Assembly (NCBI GenBank): GCA_021464415.1
Contig: CM038471.1
Location: 15,228,422-15,292,421, forward strand
Direction of reading: 5' to 3'
Source of the DNA: Lonicera japonica
Taxonomy: Eukaryota > Streptophyta > Magnoliopsida > Dipsacales > Caprifoliaceae
DNA length: 64,000 nt
The notes beneath the pieces are model-generated. The model searched no databases. It worked only from the letters and a program-made list of their open reading frames with translations, and was not told the origin of the DNA. A program made the position numbers and the translations under genes. Positions 34,059-45,136 of this stretch are shown piece after piece (positions within the stretch are counted from its first letter, which is position 1; each line of letters begins with the position of its first letter).

Positions 34059-34175
34059 TCTATATGAAAACAAGAAGAGAAACGTCATGATAGTCCAATA
34101 TATGTTAATAAGACAGTAATCTATCACAATATGTCACAAATTTTGTTCTACAACCCAAGTAATCGCAAAACCTAT

Positions 34176-34189
34176 GCTCTGATACCAAT
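34176..34189 (-). other. Primer-binding site of gypsy B
   Basis: Minus strand TTGGTATCAGAGCA directly after the LTR, a perfect match to the initiator Met tRNA site. Confidence 0.9.
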
Positions 34190-34190
34190 T

Positions 34191-35076
34191 TGTAACACCC
34201 CCGCCTTAATCTACAGGATAACACATATAATTAAGACCAGGAGAGTCACTAACCCATCTTAGTAGGACTAAGACAGGCGTATAAGAAGAATATAGGTCAA
34301 TGACAACGTATAAAATAAGCAATGACAAGCATTGGGTGCAAAATGATACTATAGATAATAAACGTGCATCATAGATATACATGAGTTGCATTATATGAAC
34401 AACAAAAATAGATAGACCGTCCTCGGGATAGCCGTGGCTTCCCGGACTAACACATTTACTACAAAAATGAACCATAGTATCAGAGCCTTCTACTTCGTCC
34501 CCGAACCCATCTTTTCTTTATCCCCCTGGGACTCGTGAGTACCTGAAATAGTTTAAAGAAATAAGGTGAGCTATACACTCAGTAGGGGCAAGTAGTCACA
34601 TACAAAACATAATTCAGTTTAAAATCATATCTTCAGGTTACCTCCCTTGTGTCAACCTTAAATTCACGTAGCCATAATACATCAATACTGAACCGGAGTA
34701 TAGCAAGGGCCTGACCGCCTGAGAGAAAATTCGACAATGATCATAAATTGGCCCATCGACCCCAGAGTATATCAATCGATCATAATCAATTTGGATCACA
34801 TGTCCACTAATAGTAAGATAATCACAGAATCATCAGTGCCTTACCGTTGCCTAGATTTCCGGGCTACACACCGCTGGCTCTAGACAGCCGACGCGTTGCT
34901 GCCCTCCGGAGGTTTAGGGATTTTCAACCCAAGGGCACCAGGCCCCACTTATTTTCTATCCCGGTAGGCACCAACCAATACATAATTCCTTCACAATCGA
35001 AGGACCACAACTGAATCATATCTGGATCCACACTAGGATCATATCACATTCAGAATAATATCAGGATCATACAAGC

Positions 35077-35118
<42 letters not shown>

Positions 35119-36403
35119 CTGAGAGAGATGCGCCTCATTGTTGAGCCATGAGAATAATACACATATGCCAAGAGTCTCCAAGCGGTTGGTTGACACAGTA
35201 ATGATGTATACAGTATGCAAACATGCTCTTTTATACGAACATGAAGCACACTATGCCATACCCATTTAAGTATAGCCAATTCAATATCTTTTGGTGTGTA
35301 TAAATCAATTAATAATTCCATCTTTCCCAAAATAAGATCCACACCATCAAGAGATATCGTATATGATGCCAATAACACAGTACAACAAGTGGGTAAGCAT
35401 ATCATGCTTCAAATCATGCAACATAGCTTTATAAATCATGCAAACAACATAAACCCTTTTATTTTCAAGTTTCTCAAATAAATAACAAACAAAAATAATG
35501 ATTCTCGAATAATAAAAGCAAACTATCAAGTTTTGAAAGCCATTGAACCCCTACCTCGACTTATCAACGAGAAAGAAGAAGAAAATTTGAAGGTTCAAGC
35601 ATTATCCGAAGAAATCCCAGCGGGAAAGATGATGAATAGCGACTAGGAGGATGATTCGGAGGATTTGGGGTTTTTATATCGGATTGATATTGAAAAATGA
35701 GTAAGAATCCCTCTAAGAACCACCTTTATCTCTCTCTAAAGCCCTCAAGTTGATAGGAGTGTATTTGGGTCGAGTTTTGTGAGTTTTGGGGATAAATGGT
35801 GAGAAAATGGGGTGAAATCTCTAGAAAATTTGTCACACGGGGGTCTGGGACCGATTCCAGCCTAGGACTGATCCTAGGATTTTTGGGACCGATCCCAGAA
35901 ACATTCTGTCCAAGCTTAATTTGGCTGCCCTGACCACTGTTCGTAATTTGGTCATAACTTCTTGCTCGGAACTCAGATTTGGGTGATCTTTATGTCCACG
36001 GAAAGGTAATTCAAAGATCTACAACTTCGTAATTGTAAGTTTTCCCAAATTATGGATAGATTATCTCCACAAATTCGCCAAAAGCATTACCAAATGACCC
36101 GAATTTAGCAATGGGCCTACTTTGCGCCCTGTTTTGACCCACAAGGAGTGCGATTTAGCTTCCGATCAAAACACGAAAAGTGTAGAATGGTATGAAAACT
36201 AGACACCAATGCGAATGGGATATTAATCGGACAAGAAACGAAGAAATTACGATAGTCCAAAGTTAGCTAAAATCAACGAATCGCAAATAATCAAAACTTC
36301 CTATTTATCAACCGAAATCGATTCGGACCACCCGAATCACCAAACGATCATTCACATGCTTACAATGAGATTAATACAACATAATTAAATACAAGATGTT
36401 ACA
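34191..36403 (-). repeat. 5' LTR of gypsy B
   Basis: 2213 bp, TG...CA. It aligns with both gypsy A LTRs but is about 700 bp shorter. It contains a (CAT)n tract and, at 35844-35900, the same family of gggaccgatcccag motifs found three times in A. Confidence 0.88.
35077..35117. repeat. (CAT)13-14 microsatellite
   Basis: An uninterrupted CAT run inside the gypsy B LTR. It produces a poly-Asp reading on the minus strand (part of a 112-codon open frame at 35067-35405) that is not a protein gene. Confidence 0.95.
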
Positions 36404-37295
36404 TACACTCCTTTGGCAGTATAATTAAAAGCCCATTTTAATTATACAAATAGTATAGTGGTCTCTAGTAAGACATTACTATTATCCAAAGGGTATAATG
36501 GTCAAAACGACACAACCTTAAATGATATGCTACGTATTAATTCCTTTTGTCTACCGATATCTAGATTGAACACAAGACTTAGGCAAGTGTCATTCTTGTA
36601 TAGTTCAATCTTTATTTCTTGATCTCTAAGTATAATTAATCTTATACAAATGACACCTCATTTGTGCATGGCCATGCAAACATTAATTATACTCATCAAG
36701 GGGCCTAAAGATATCTTTCTCTCGTCATATGAGAGTGACAAATCCCATCTTGATCAATCACATACCTCTACATAGTTTACAGTATGCTTGATCATCGTCT
36801 TTATAATTACTCGATCAAGAATAACGTTTGATGATGCCCATCACACTAATTCCCATGTTGGTAACCATGATGATCTCAGGTCTGAGGATAACATGATATC
36901 ACTAATGGGGAACATCATTGATGACATTATATAACACTCCTCGCAGTGCCCTAAAGCGGGCCAGTCCAATACATTGTTCCCTAACAAGTATCATGTATTC
37001 AGCTTGATATCTCCAGGATCCATGACTTGTGGAACATAATCATCAGCTGACTCATACTCTAATCATTATATCAATGTGGTCCTAGATTAATGACATATGA
37101 TTAGGGACAAATAATATTATTATTTGTTTACTAGCATCCCACAATCAAGTCACGTACTTGATGAACTAATATTAATACATATTATTCATGAAACAATCTA
37201 AATTCAAATGAATTAAACTTTATTGATAATAATAAGCAATATATATCCAAGTACAAATCATAACTTATGAATAGTCCTAGGGCATATCTCTTTCA
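36404..37295 (-). repeat. Probable copia LTR fragment
   Basis: Read on the minus strand it begins TGAAAGAGATATGCCCTAGG (37295) and continues through motifs common in plant copia LTRs (for example the complement of catcaaggggcctaaagatat and gagagtgacaaatcccatc). The far end abuts the gypsy B LTR without a clear CA terminus, so B may have inserted into it or truncated it. No coding sequence and no target duplication recognised. Confidence 0.5.
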
Positions 37296-38152
37296 GTTGT
37301 CCCAGCTACACATCAAATTTTAATTTCATTATTTTGCAATTGATTTTATCATTTGAAACTTTTTTGTTCCATGATAAATTATTTCCGTGAAGCAAGAAAG
37401 TGAAGTTGCTTTCTGTTGGAGGAAAAATCACCTCAACTAAATCTCTTCTAGGTTCTAGTAGCTAAAGCATTGTTTTACATCACAACATATAGAATATCCT
37501 CCTATATCTCTTAGTTACATTTTCTGGAAAAAAAGGGTAAGGAAATAAAAAAATAAAATTATGGAGCATTTATTTATAATTATAGAGAGTAATGGTAACA
37601 CTATATGACCTTCATGGCGGTAGTTGTTTACCTTTGAGATTCTTTATAATTTTGTAATTGACCCATGTGAATAAGGTGCTCAACCCGCATTTTGAGGAAT
37701 GATTTGGTGACGCTTTCGTCCGAACATAATCTGGAAAATCAATTTATTATTTTGAAGAAAATATCAGCCATCTAAATAGGATGAAACTGATGTATGAGAC
37801 CATAGAAGTTGGTTTTGAAATAAAATTGATAGTAACGCATACATTTGAAAGCATCCAGCATACATAAAGCCATTCACTCGGATGTCTTTGTTTCTTCATT
37901 TGACATATGATATCTAGAACTAGATAGATAGCTTTATGTGAATAAATGATTAATAATGTTATGAAATTTCAGTCTAATGGCCACCTAAAAGTAAGTGAAT
38001 AAAAGAAATTGAACAAACAAGATATTAGAGAGGCTTACAATGTTCCTAGCTCATATCCGATCCGTCACTCAATTGGTAATCTGACGATTCATGGTAAAGA
38101 TAAGACAAATTAGGAATCAATCATAGAAGATCCAACTTGTAAATTGCAAAAA
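37296..38152. other. Spacer downstream of the LRR pseudogene
   Basis: AT-rich, no recognised repeat or gene. It could include the former 3' end of the LRR gene, but nothing in it is recognisably coding. Confidence 0.4.
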
Positions 38153-39845
38153 TTAAATTTCAACGTAGAGTTGTTGAAATATACCTTCACCTTCGTAATC
38201 CTTTCCTCTCACTGTGTTTGGAAAATACAGTAGATTTTCAAGTGACTCGCATCCAACAATGCTCAACAACTCTAAGAATTTTAATTCCTCAAGTCCCCGG
38301 ATCTCAGTTAGTTTCACACAGTGATCAACATCTAAGCTTTTCAAATTTGTAAGGTTTGAAAAATCAGGTAAGTTAACAATAGACTTACACCCACTAACAT
38401 CCAAAGATTCTAATGATTTCAGTTCCTCAAGTCCTTGAATGTCAGTAAGCTCCTCCAGCAAACAAATTTTTAGTTTCTTTAAGTTTTTGAACATTGGCAA
38501 AGCTGGCATTTTATCTAGTACTTCGCAAGATGACACATCTAGACTCTCCAAGGATTTAGCAACAACTCGAAGGGTTTCAACATTTTGCAACTTTTTGCAA
38601 TTACACAGACTTGGGTGTTTTAACATTCCAAAGTTCGGTAGATCCGGTAATATCTCTATCGATTTGCAATTACTGTCCAAATGCCCTAGGGGTTCCAATC
38701 TTTCTAGACCTTGAATCTTAATTAGTTTGCGACATCATGAAATCTTAAATTTTCTCGGCCATTGTAACTTCGACAGATCTGATAATCTTTCTATGTGTTG
38801 CCAATCATTCATATTCAAACGCTCTAAGGATTCTAAGCCTCCTAGGCCTTGAACTTCAGTTAGATTGAAACCCCTTAGCCACCAATTTTCTTAACCGTTT
38901 TAGATTTGAAAGATCTGGCAGTTTTTTGAAGGATTTGCAATTGCTAATATTCAAATGTTCTAAGGATGTCAATCTATCTAGGCCTTGAAGCTCAACAAGC
39001 TTCTCGCACCATGCGGACTCAAATCTAGTTAACTTTTTTAAGTTTGACAAATTTGGTAATCTTTCTAAAGAATCACACAAACTCGTGTCCAAAACTTCTA
39101 GGGACTCCAAGTTGTCTAGGCCTTGAATCACAGTTAGTTTCATGCAAAACCAGAGAATTAATGTATGTAACTTCTTAAATTTTGACAAATCTGGCAGTCT
39201 TTCCAGGTCTGAACAACGCGAGGCATTCATATATTTTAACGATTCCAGTTGGTCGAGCCCATCAAGAGAACAGAGCGACTCACAACGTTCTAGTTCCAAC
39301 CTCTCTAAAGTTGAAAATGTAGATAAGTGAGGAGCTCTACTTATGCAAGAGCAACGTGTGAGAATTAGAACTCTCAACTTGTTTGACATCTGTAAAAGAA
39401 ATGAAGTAAAGAAAATAAAAGTCAAAATCCTAAGAGAATATATATATATATATGTGAACATAATACCAAGAATTGTATTGAAACAGAAGCACAGAGAGAC
39501 AAACCTCGATTTGACTCCAGCCCCCCAATCATCTGTAACACTACTCCAAGTAAGATCGAGACCAACAAGATTCTTCAAATAAAAATTAGTTGGAGAACAA
39601 GTTCCAGAGCACCACCGCCACCGAAGCCAACTTAAATTTTGAAGAAGATTCTTAAAATCTCCATCAAGATCTACATAATCCATACTGAGATACCTTAGAT
39701 TTGGTAGCTTACCAAAGTCTTGTCCTACAAGGTGTGGGCAACGCTTCTCAAAACCCTCAAATTCTTTGAATTCATCAAAGCACAGAGGCGGAAAATTTGA
39801 ACATATTTTGTTCCTTGCAGAATTGAAAAGCTCTCTCGTTAAAAA
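38153..39845 (-). pseudogene. TNL-type disease-resistance LRR fragment (flax L6-like)
   Basis: On the minus strand, exon 1 (39845 to about 39506) reads FPPLCFDEFKEFEGFEKRCP, LPNLRYLSMDYVDLDGDFKN, LSWLRWRWC and LVGLDLTWSSVTDDWG. This is the LRR entry typical of flax L-type and Myrtales TNL proteins. A GT...AG intron of about 115 bp (39505-39391, starting gtttgtctctc and ending cttttacag) separates it from exon 2, which begins MSNKLRVLILTRC. About twelve 23-25 residue repeats follow, of the form L..L..LDVSGCKSI..LPDFSNL. A frameshift near 38865 and a stop near 38738 break the frame, which then runs open from 38698 to 38153. No TIR or NB-ARC domain is found upstream of 39845. LRRs of this class shape effector recognition; without the switch domains this fragment cannot signal by itself. 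Confidence 0.85.
39391..39505 (-). other. Intron within the LRR pseudogene
   Basis: Canonical GT and AG ends, a T-rich 3' end and a TA microsatellite inside. The position, after the DWG motif and before the first regular repeats, matches the intron between the LRR-entry exon and later LRR exons in many TNL genes. Confidence 0.7.
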
Positions 39846-41040
39846 TACGGGATATTAGAAAATGGGGCTTACTTGAGAAAATTTTCTGCAAAAGAATCAG
39901 GGAATAATATTTTTAAAAATTAAGGCCTATATTTGATCAAATTCCAAAAGGAGTGCAACATTAACTTTGTAGTAGGTTTTTGGATTAATGTTTGTTTATA
40001 GTATCGTGCAAAATTAAGTTTGCACTACATATTTTTTAGCAGACTAATTTTTGCTTACGTGCTTTGCACGTGGTTTTTGTGTTTGACAGATGTCATTAAA
40101 GGATTAATGGGTACATACTAAGAATTGAATAATTAATATGAAATAAAAATTATAACCAATAAACAAAATATAGTATCAAGTGTAAAAATCAATTGATAAT
40201 TATAAGAAATCATATAATCAGTCAACTATAGAAAAATGATGTGAATATATAATAAAAATTTGTCGCGTTGAATTTTTTTAGTACGTAGGTGGCTAATCAA
40301 TCTCTTGATACTAATACTAAAATAAAAATAAATGTAGTTACACACTTATACTATTTTATTTAATGTAAATCTAGCTTAAAATCTTTGCTTAATTATTTTA
40401 GCCAAATAAAGTAAAGTTTGAATTTATTTGGGGTACTCATACTAATATAAAAATATATTGTTTTATTTAATGTAAATCTTAAAATGTTTTGTTTAAAATC
40501 AAGGCGCATATTTGTGTTCATAAAAAAGGGGAAAACACTTAAATTATTTATACTTTTATATTTAGTATAGATAGATTATTATTTCTAAGTGTTTACTTGA
40601 TAATACTTTTGAATTATTTCAAAAAATTACAAGTTTGAACCTATTTATTGATAAAAGCACACATAATAATTTTTTTGGGTTATGCAAAGTTAAGTTTGCA
40701 GTTCTTATTTTTTAATACATTATTATGTATTGGGATTTATTTGACATTACTTTATAATTACACTAGTGACGCGCAAAAATATACTTGTTAAAAAATAAAA
40801 TATATCATGTAAAACAAATTTGCATTAAATTTTTTGAATTGCAAAATTTAGTATGCAAAAAACACAATTTTATGCAAAGTTAAGTTCACAAAAATCACAA
40901 TTTTGGTTAAAACCCTCATTTTAAAACACAATTGATAAACAAGGTGTCTACATTAATAATATTAAAAATGGGCACCTATTTCAACAAAAATATTGTTGAC
41001 CTAAATGTCTTAATCTTATTTTGATAGTAAAAATAAATCA
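39846..41040. other. AT-rich intergenic DNA
   Basis: No gene, RNA or complete transposon recognised. A short hairpin acgtgctttgcacgt lies at about 40057-40071. Confidence 0.5.
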
Positions 41041-42060
41041 ATCATGTGTAATTTAATATATTCTTGATTTAAGATTATAGCTTTCTTATTTGAAAAATCA
41101 AGAATAGCATGATTGCTCAAAGAAAGTTTGACAAGGATCATTCAATCAATATCCGATCAAGTCAATAAAGCAATGGACTAGCAAGAGATCATTCTTATCA
41201 CACATGCTAGCAATGCATTTCATGAAGCACAAAAGATCAAGGATCATATGCAAAAGCTTCAAGGGAAAATCTTCAAGTGAAGAATCAATTTGAAGAAACA
41301 AATCGAAGCATTCGAAGACTCACATATTCAGTAATTGAGTGTTTGCTTAGGATTAATATAAAGTTTCTTAATTGATTGGTTATATAGCTCAAACATAAAC
41401 ATGCATCATTGTTAGATTGATCAAAACCAAGTTTGAATCAAAATCATTTCAAAACATCGTTCTTATAAAAACCGATTTTGAAATTAATTCATAATAAATT
41501 CATTTGAATGAATTTTAATACAAAAACAAATTTGGGAGTCTTAGTAACTTATTTGAAACGCTCTCCAAGCATTAGAATCAATTTTAGAGTCAAATTACAA
41601 AAGTTGAAAATTCGCAAAAAACCTCTCCCTGCCAGAGCAATGCAGTCGACTACATGGATACTAGGGGAGTCGACTACACTTGAGAAATATAGCCGTTGGA
41701 GATTTCTTGCAAGCCTAGGTTTGGCCTCTAACCACCCCTAACTACCCCAACGGCCATATTGCTTCTTGGACTATTTATATGACTTCTAAGACTCATTTTG
41801 CACACCTTGAACCATTCAAATACGCTATTCTTCATCTATTTTCATCATTCAAAGATTCAAGAAATGTTTTGATCAATCATTAATCATTTGAGCTATAAAT
41901 CGTGATCAAACAAGATAACTCTAGTGTGAGCTTCAAATTGATTATTTTCTTTGATAAACTTGTTTAGTTAAATTGTTTTACTTAAACATTTAAAAAAAAA
42001 TTTAATTCTGCATTTAGCTTTTTAAAACCCTATTCCCCCCCCCCCCTTAGGGTTGAAATC
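41041..42060. repeat. Possible LTR remnant
   Basis: It contains two agtcgactaca motifs (41645-41680), agccgttgg...ccaacggcc, and a downstream aaaccctattccccccccccccttaggg. This resembles the R/U5 end of some plant copia LTRs. There is no partner LTR, primer site or target duplication, so the call is tentative. A poly-C run of about 12 bases is at 42035-42046. The open frame at 41508-41741 shows no family resemblance. Confidence 0.35.
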
Positions 42061-42259
42061 CGACCAACAAATATAATTCCTTGGATTTTTCCCCAAAAAA
42101 TTCTCGTGGAGGGGTTTTTTTTAACCATTTCCAGAAGTTATATTAATATAAACCTTGCTACACTTTATTATTGCTACATATATAAAAGACCCTAACAAGT
42201 AAATCCTAATTTACTACTCATTTATTTTACTAATGAATTAGACTTTAATAAGGAATGAC

Positions 42260-42790
42260 CTAATTTGTGTGGGAGCATAATTTTGTAATCGGGCTTTGGC
42301 CCAAACTTAATGAACGGGCCTCGAACCTTTCCTATAGGCAGGACTCCTCTCGGCCGATGAGGATTGAAATATCATCTGATCGGATAGTAGGCCGATCAAC
42401 AAATGACGAGTTGTGGATAAAAGGCAGCCAAGCTGGAAGATAACCATTGGGATACAACTTTGTCTAATAGTGTGAATGGGGTTGTTAACACCTGTTACCT
42501 TGGAGTATTGATCAAGTTTACCCTTTATGGTAATTTCTTATTTCACCAAACCCTATCCGGATTGTATAAATAGAATAGGATAAACCCTGAGAAAAGGAAG
42601 CAGCTCTACAAGAAAATAAAGAATATACATACTCATAATGGGGGAAATTGTTATCTTGGTTGGCCATTAGAGCCTAGTGGAAAACATAAACACACACTCA
42701 AGGAGGACATATTGCCGGATTGGGAATAATAGCCACCGAAGGAACCTATCCACACCAAACAAAAATCAAATTTTCTTATTGTTAATTTAA
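42260..42790. repeat. Possible gypsy LTR remnant
   Basis: A less AT-rich patch with a tataaatag promoter-like box (about 42566), tcggccgatga and tgatcggatagtaggccgatc repeats, and a caccaaac end. The composition and layout recall LTRs of large plant gypsy elements. Boundaries and duplicate are not found. Confidence 0.35.
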
Positions 42791-43024
42791 TGTTCATCAT
42801 TACCACCTTTAGTGAGTTCGGTTATTGACGCTACTTGTTTGGGCCGATTTAATCTATTTTGGGTTCAATCAATTTTATATCAGCCACAATTTGGATTTTT
42901 ATTTTAATAACGAATGGACTTTTTTTATTTATCTTGTCTTGATCCTCTTGAAGTTGAATGGATTTGTTTTGAATGTTATAGAAACTTAAATAATTCATAA
43001 ACAAAAGAATTTTTTTTCGAACTA

Positions 43025-43125
43025 ATCCAATCCAATGTCAAATTGGGTTGGATTGGATTGGATTTTGAAACCGAATCGGATTGGATTGGATTCTAAAATA
43101 TTAAATTATGTTGGATTGGATTGGT
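43025..43125. repeat. GGATT-type simple tandem repeat
   Basis: Imperfect runs of ttggattggattggatt interspersed with short unique bits. Confidence 0.8.
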
Positions 43126-43429
43126 CGGTAGATTATAATAAATATATACATTGGTTTCAAACCGATGCACAATTTGTAAACCCAAATATATATATTAGAT
43201 TCCAAATAATATAACACTTGTGTTTTTATAATGTTAAAAATAATATATATATATATAATTAAGACAAGTGTCCTTTGGGCCCCACTTTTAAAATTTATAT
43301 TCCACATAGAAATTTTTTTATTTCTATTCTCAATCCCTAATTATAATTGCTGCCTATTTTCATAATTTTTTTGACTTAACCTCTATAATTTGATAGACCT
43401 CTCACACCACCCAAGATATTACACAGTGA

Positions 43430-43860
43430 CCATTTTTCCCTCATCTTCAACCTTAAGCTATCTTCAACTTCTTCATCCCTACACAAAACCCTAACTTTCC
43501 CCGTATATCTAAACATAAACATAAATCAAACAAAATCTTACAAAAATCAATACAAATCTCACTTTTTCTTTCTAGACCCAAATTATAATTACAAATATTA
43601 CTTTTTCTCTCTCTTACCCAAGTCAAATATACCAATCTCACTTTCTCATCTCTCTTACACAAGAACTCAATTTCCCCCTCTATCTAAGCATAAACCTAAA
43701 TCTTACTAAAATCTATACAAATCTCTCTTTTTCTCTCTCTAAACCTAAATTAGATATACAAATATCACCTTTTCTCTTTCTAGACCTAAATTAAATATAA
43801 AATCTCACTCTCTTTAATACTCTTCTTTGTCTCTTTATAATCTCTCAATCCCTTTGAACC
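43430..43860. repeat. CT-rich imperfect tandem repeat
   Basis: Repeated blocks of the form aatctcactttttctctctctagacc and tataaacctaaatc recur roughly every 60-170 bp. No coding sequence; the short minus-strand open frame here translates the repeat. Confidence 0.55.
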
Positions 43861-45011
43861 ACCTATCAATTTAAGCAATTACAAACATTTTCGCCCGTAA
43901 TTCCAAATTTCAAGCATGCGATGTCTTAATCCGTCCCTGGCCGAACACTTTCAAGCGCGCTCTCTATGTGCTAGAATCAATTGCTCTACTTTTCTGTTAA
44001 GAAAGTGGACAAAATAAAATTGGCATTTGTGGTAAGGTCAAAGGAAATTTGTTAAGCTCCTAGCTCTCTTTATCATTTTCCAAAAGTTCTAAAAAATAAT
44101 AAATAAATTAAATTAGTTAACAACACAACGAACAAGTTGGGATTTGTTGACCCTCCTCTGAAGAGGGTCATCACCCCTGCATTTAATTGTTTGTTGCAAT
44201 AAAATAATAGTAAAATAGTTATGGTTAGCCCCACACTTCTTATTTCATCCACCAATCAAATATAAGTGTCACAATATAGGATCAACAAATTCCTACTCCA
44301 CATGCAAGGTACCCTCAACTACTCTGCCGTGTGGGAGAAAATGGAATTCCTTTAGCCATTATTGACAAATCAAACTCTCTCTCCTCTTTTTCTTTTTCAT
44401 TAGGTAAGTAACTAATAAGAGTTTTCACAATGGTGTATATTTGAATAACTATGGCAGCGTAAATTTACCCTATAAGAATATCCGGAAGACCATCTCCACT
44501 CCAAAAGCTAAAAACTTAAATTTGCATTTTTTCATGCCTTACACGACCATATAGAAAGGTAAAAGTGTAAGGGAAAAGCTATAGGCAAGCCAAATTTAGC
44601 TTTCGACAATTATATACACTACACGATGCATTATCTATCAGGGCAGCGGATGTAGCCTTCCACAACACAAGATGTGTCGTCAGGGAGAAATTGTGCACTC
44701 CCACAACACAGCATGTGTCATGTGAGGGCATGAGTTGTTTTGAATTTTGCAGTATCACCTTCAGCCCCCAACTCCTCCTCTGTTTGTTGTTATGTTATTA
44801 GATCCCTTCTTCTCTCTTCAAGAAATAAAAATAATAATAAAAAGAGAATTTAGATTCATTTCTTGAAGGCTGTGAATTTGCCTCTTTTCCTCACAAAATC
44901 CCAAGTTGCTCAGAATTCATAATCCCCCTCCCCTACTGTTTTCTCACTTGGATTTCTGTCTCCAAGTTCTTCATATACTCTCTCTCTCTCTACTCTATCA
45001 CACATTTATTC

Positions 45012-45030
45012 CATTGGCACGACACATTTT
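45012..45030. repeat. LINE target-site duplication, left copy
   Basis: CATTGGCACGACACATTTT, identical to 50873-50891. The last T residues merge with the element's tail. Confidence 0.92.
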
Positions 45031-45038
45031 TTTTTTTT

Positions 45039-45136
45039 GATAAGAAACAAAACCAATTATATTAAACAAATGCAGTGGAAGCATATTCACTAGTGATAGA
45101 GGGCAAGATATCCTCTGCACAAGAGAACAAAAGAAA
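45039..45136 (-). other. LINE 3' untranslated region
   Basis: About 98 bp between the ORF2 stop and the A tail. In element sense it ends cttatc before the A run. Confidence 0.7.

Larger units (their letters stand above)
31873..36403 (-). mobile_element. Gypsy element B, 3'-truncated chromovirus-type copy
   Basis: On the minus strand: LTR 36403-34191 (2213 bp, starts TGTAACATC, ends GTGTTACA), primer-binding site TTGGTATCAGAGC, gag from 34058, protease, and the first part of RT, cut at 31873 by the copia LTR fragment. No 3' LTR is present. The LTR and gag resemble gypsy A closely. A Cassandra LTR interrupts the protease region. Stops in gag and changes in RT show it is dead. Confidence 0.88.

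Noticed and set aside
35067..35405. 112-codon frame with an Asp-rich tail
   Set aside because: The poly-Asp run translates the (CAT)n microsatellite within an LTR.
38153..39845. Functional LRR resistance gene
   Set aside because: A frameshift, a stop and the absence of TIR and NB-ARC domains make it a fragment.
40057..40071. Helitron 3' end (hairpin acgtgctttgcacgt)
   Set aside because: No CTRR terminus at the right distance and no 5' TC end recognised; a short palindrome alone is not enough.
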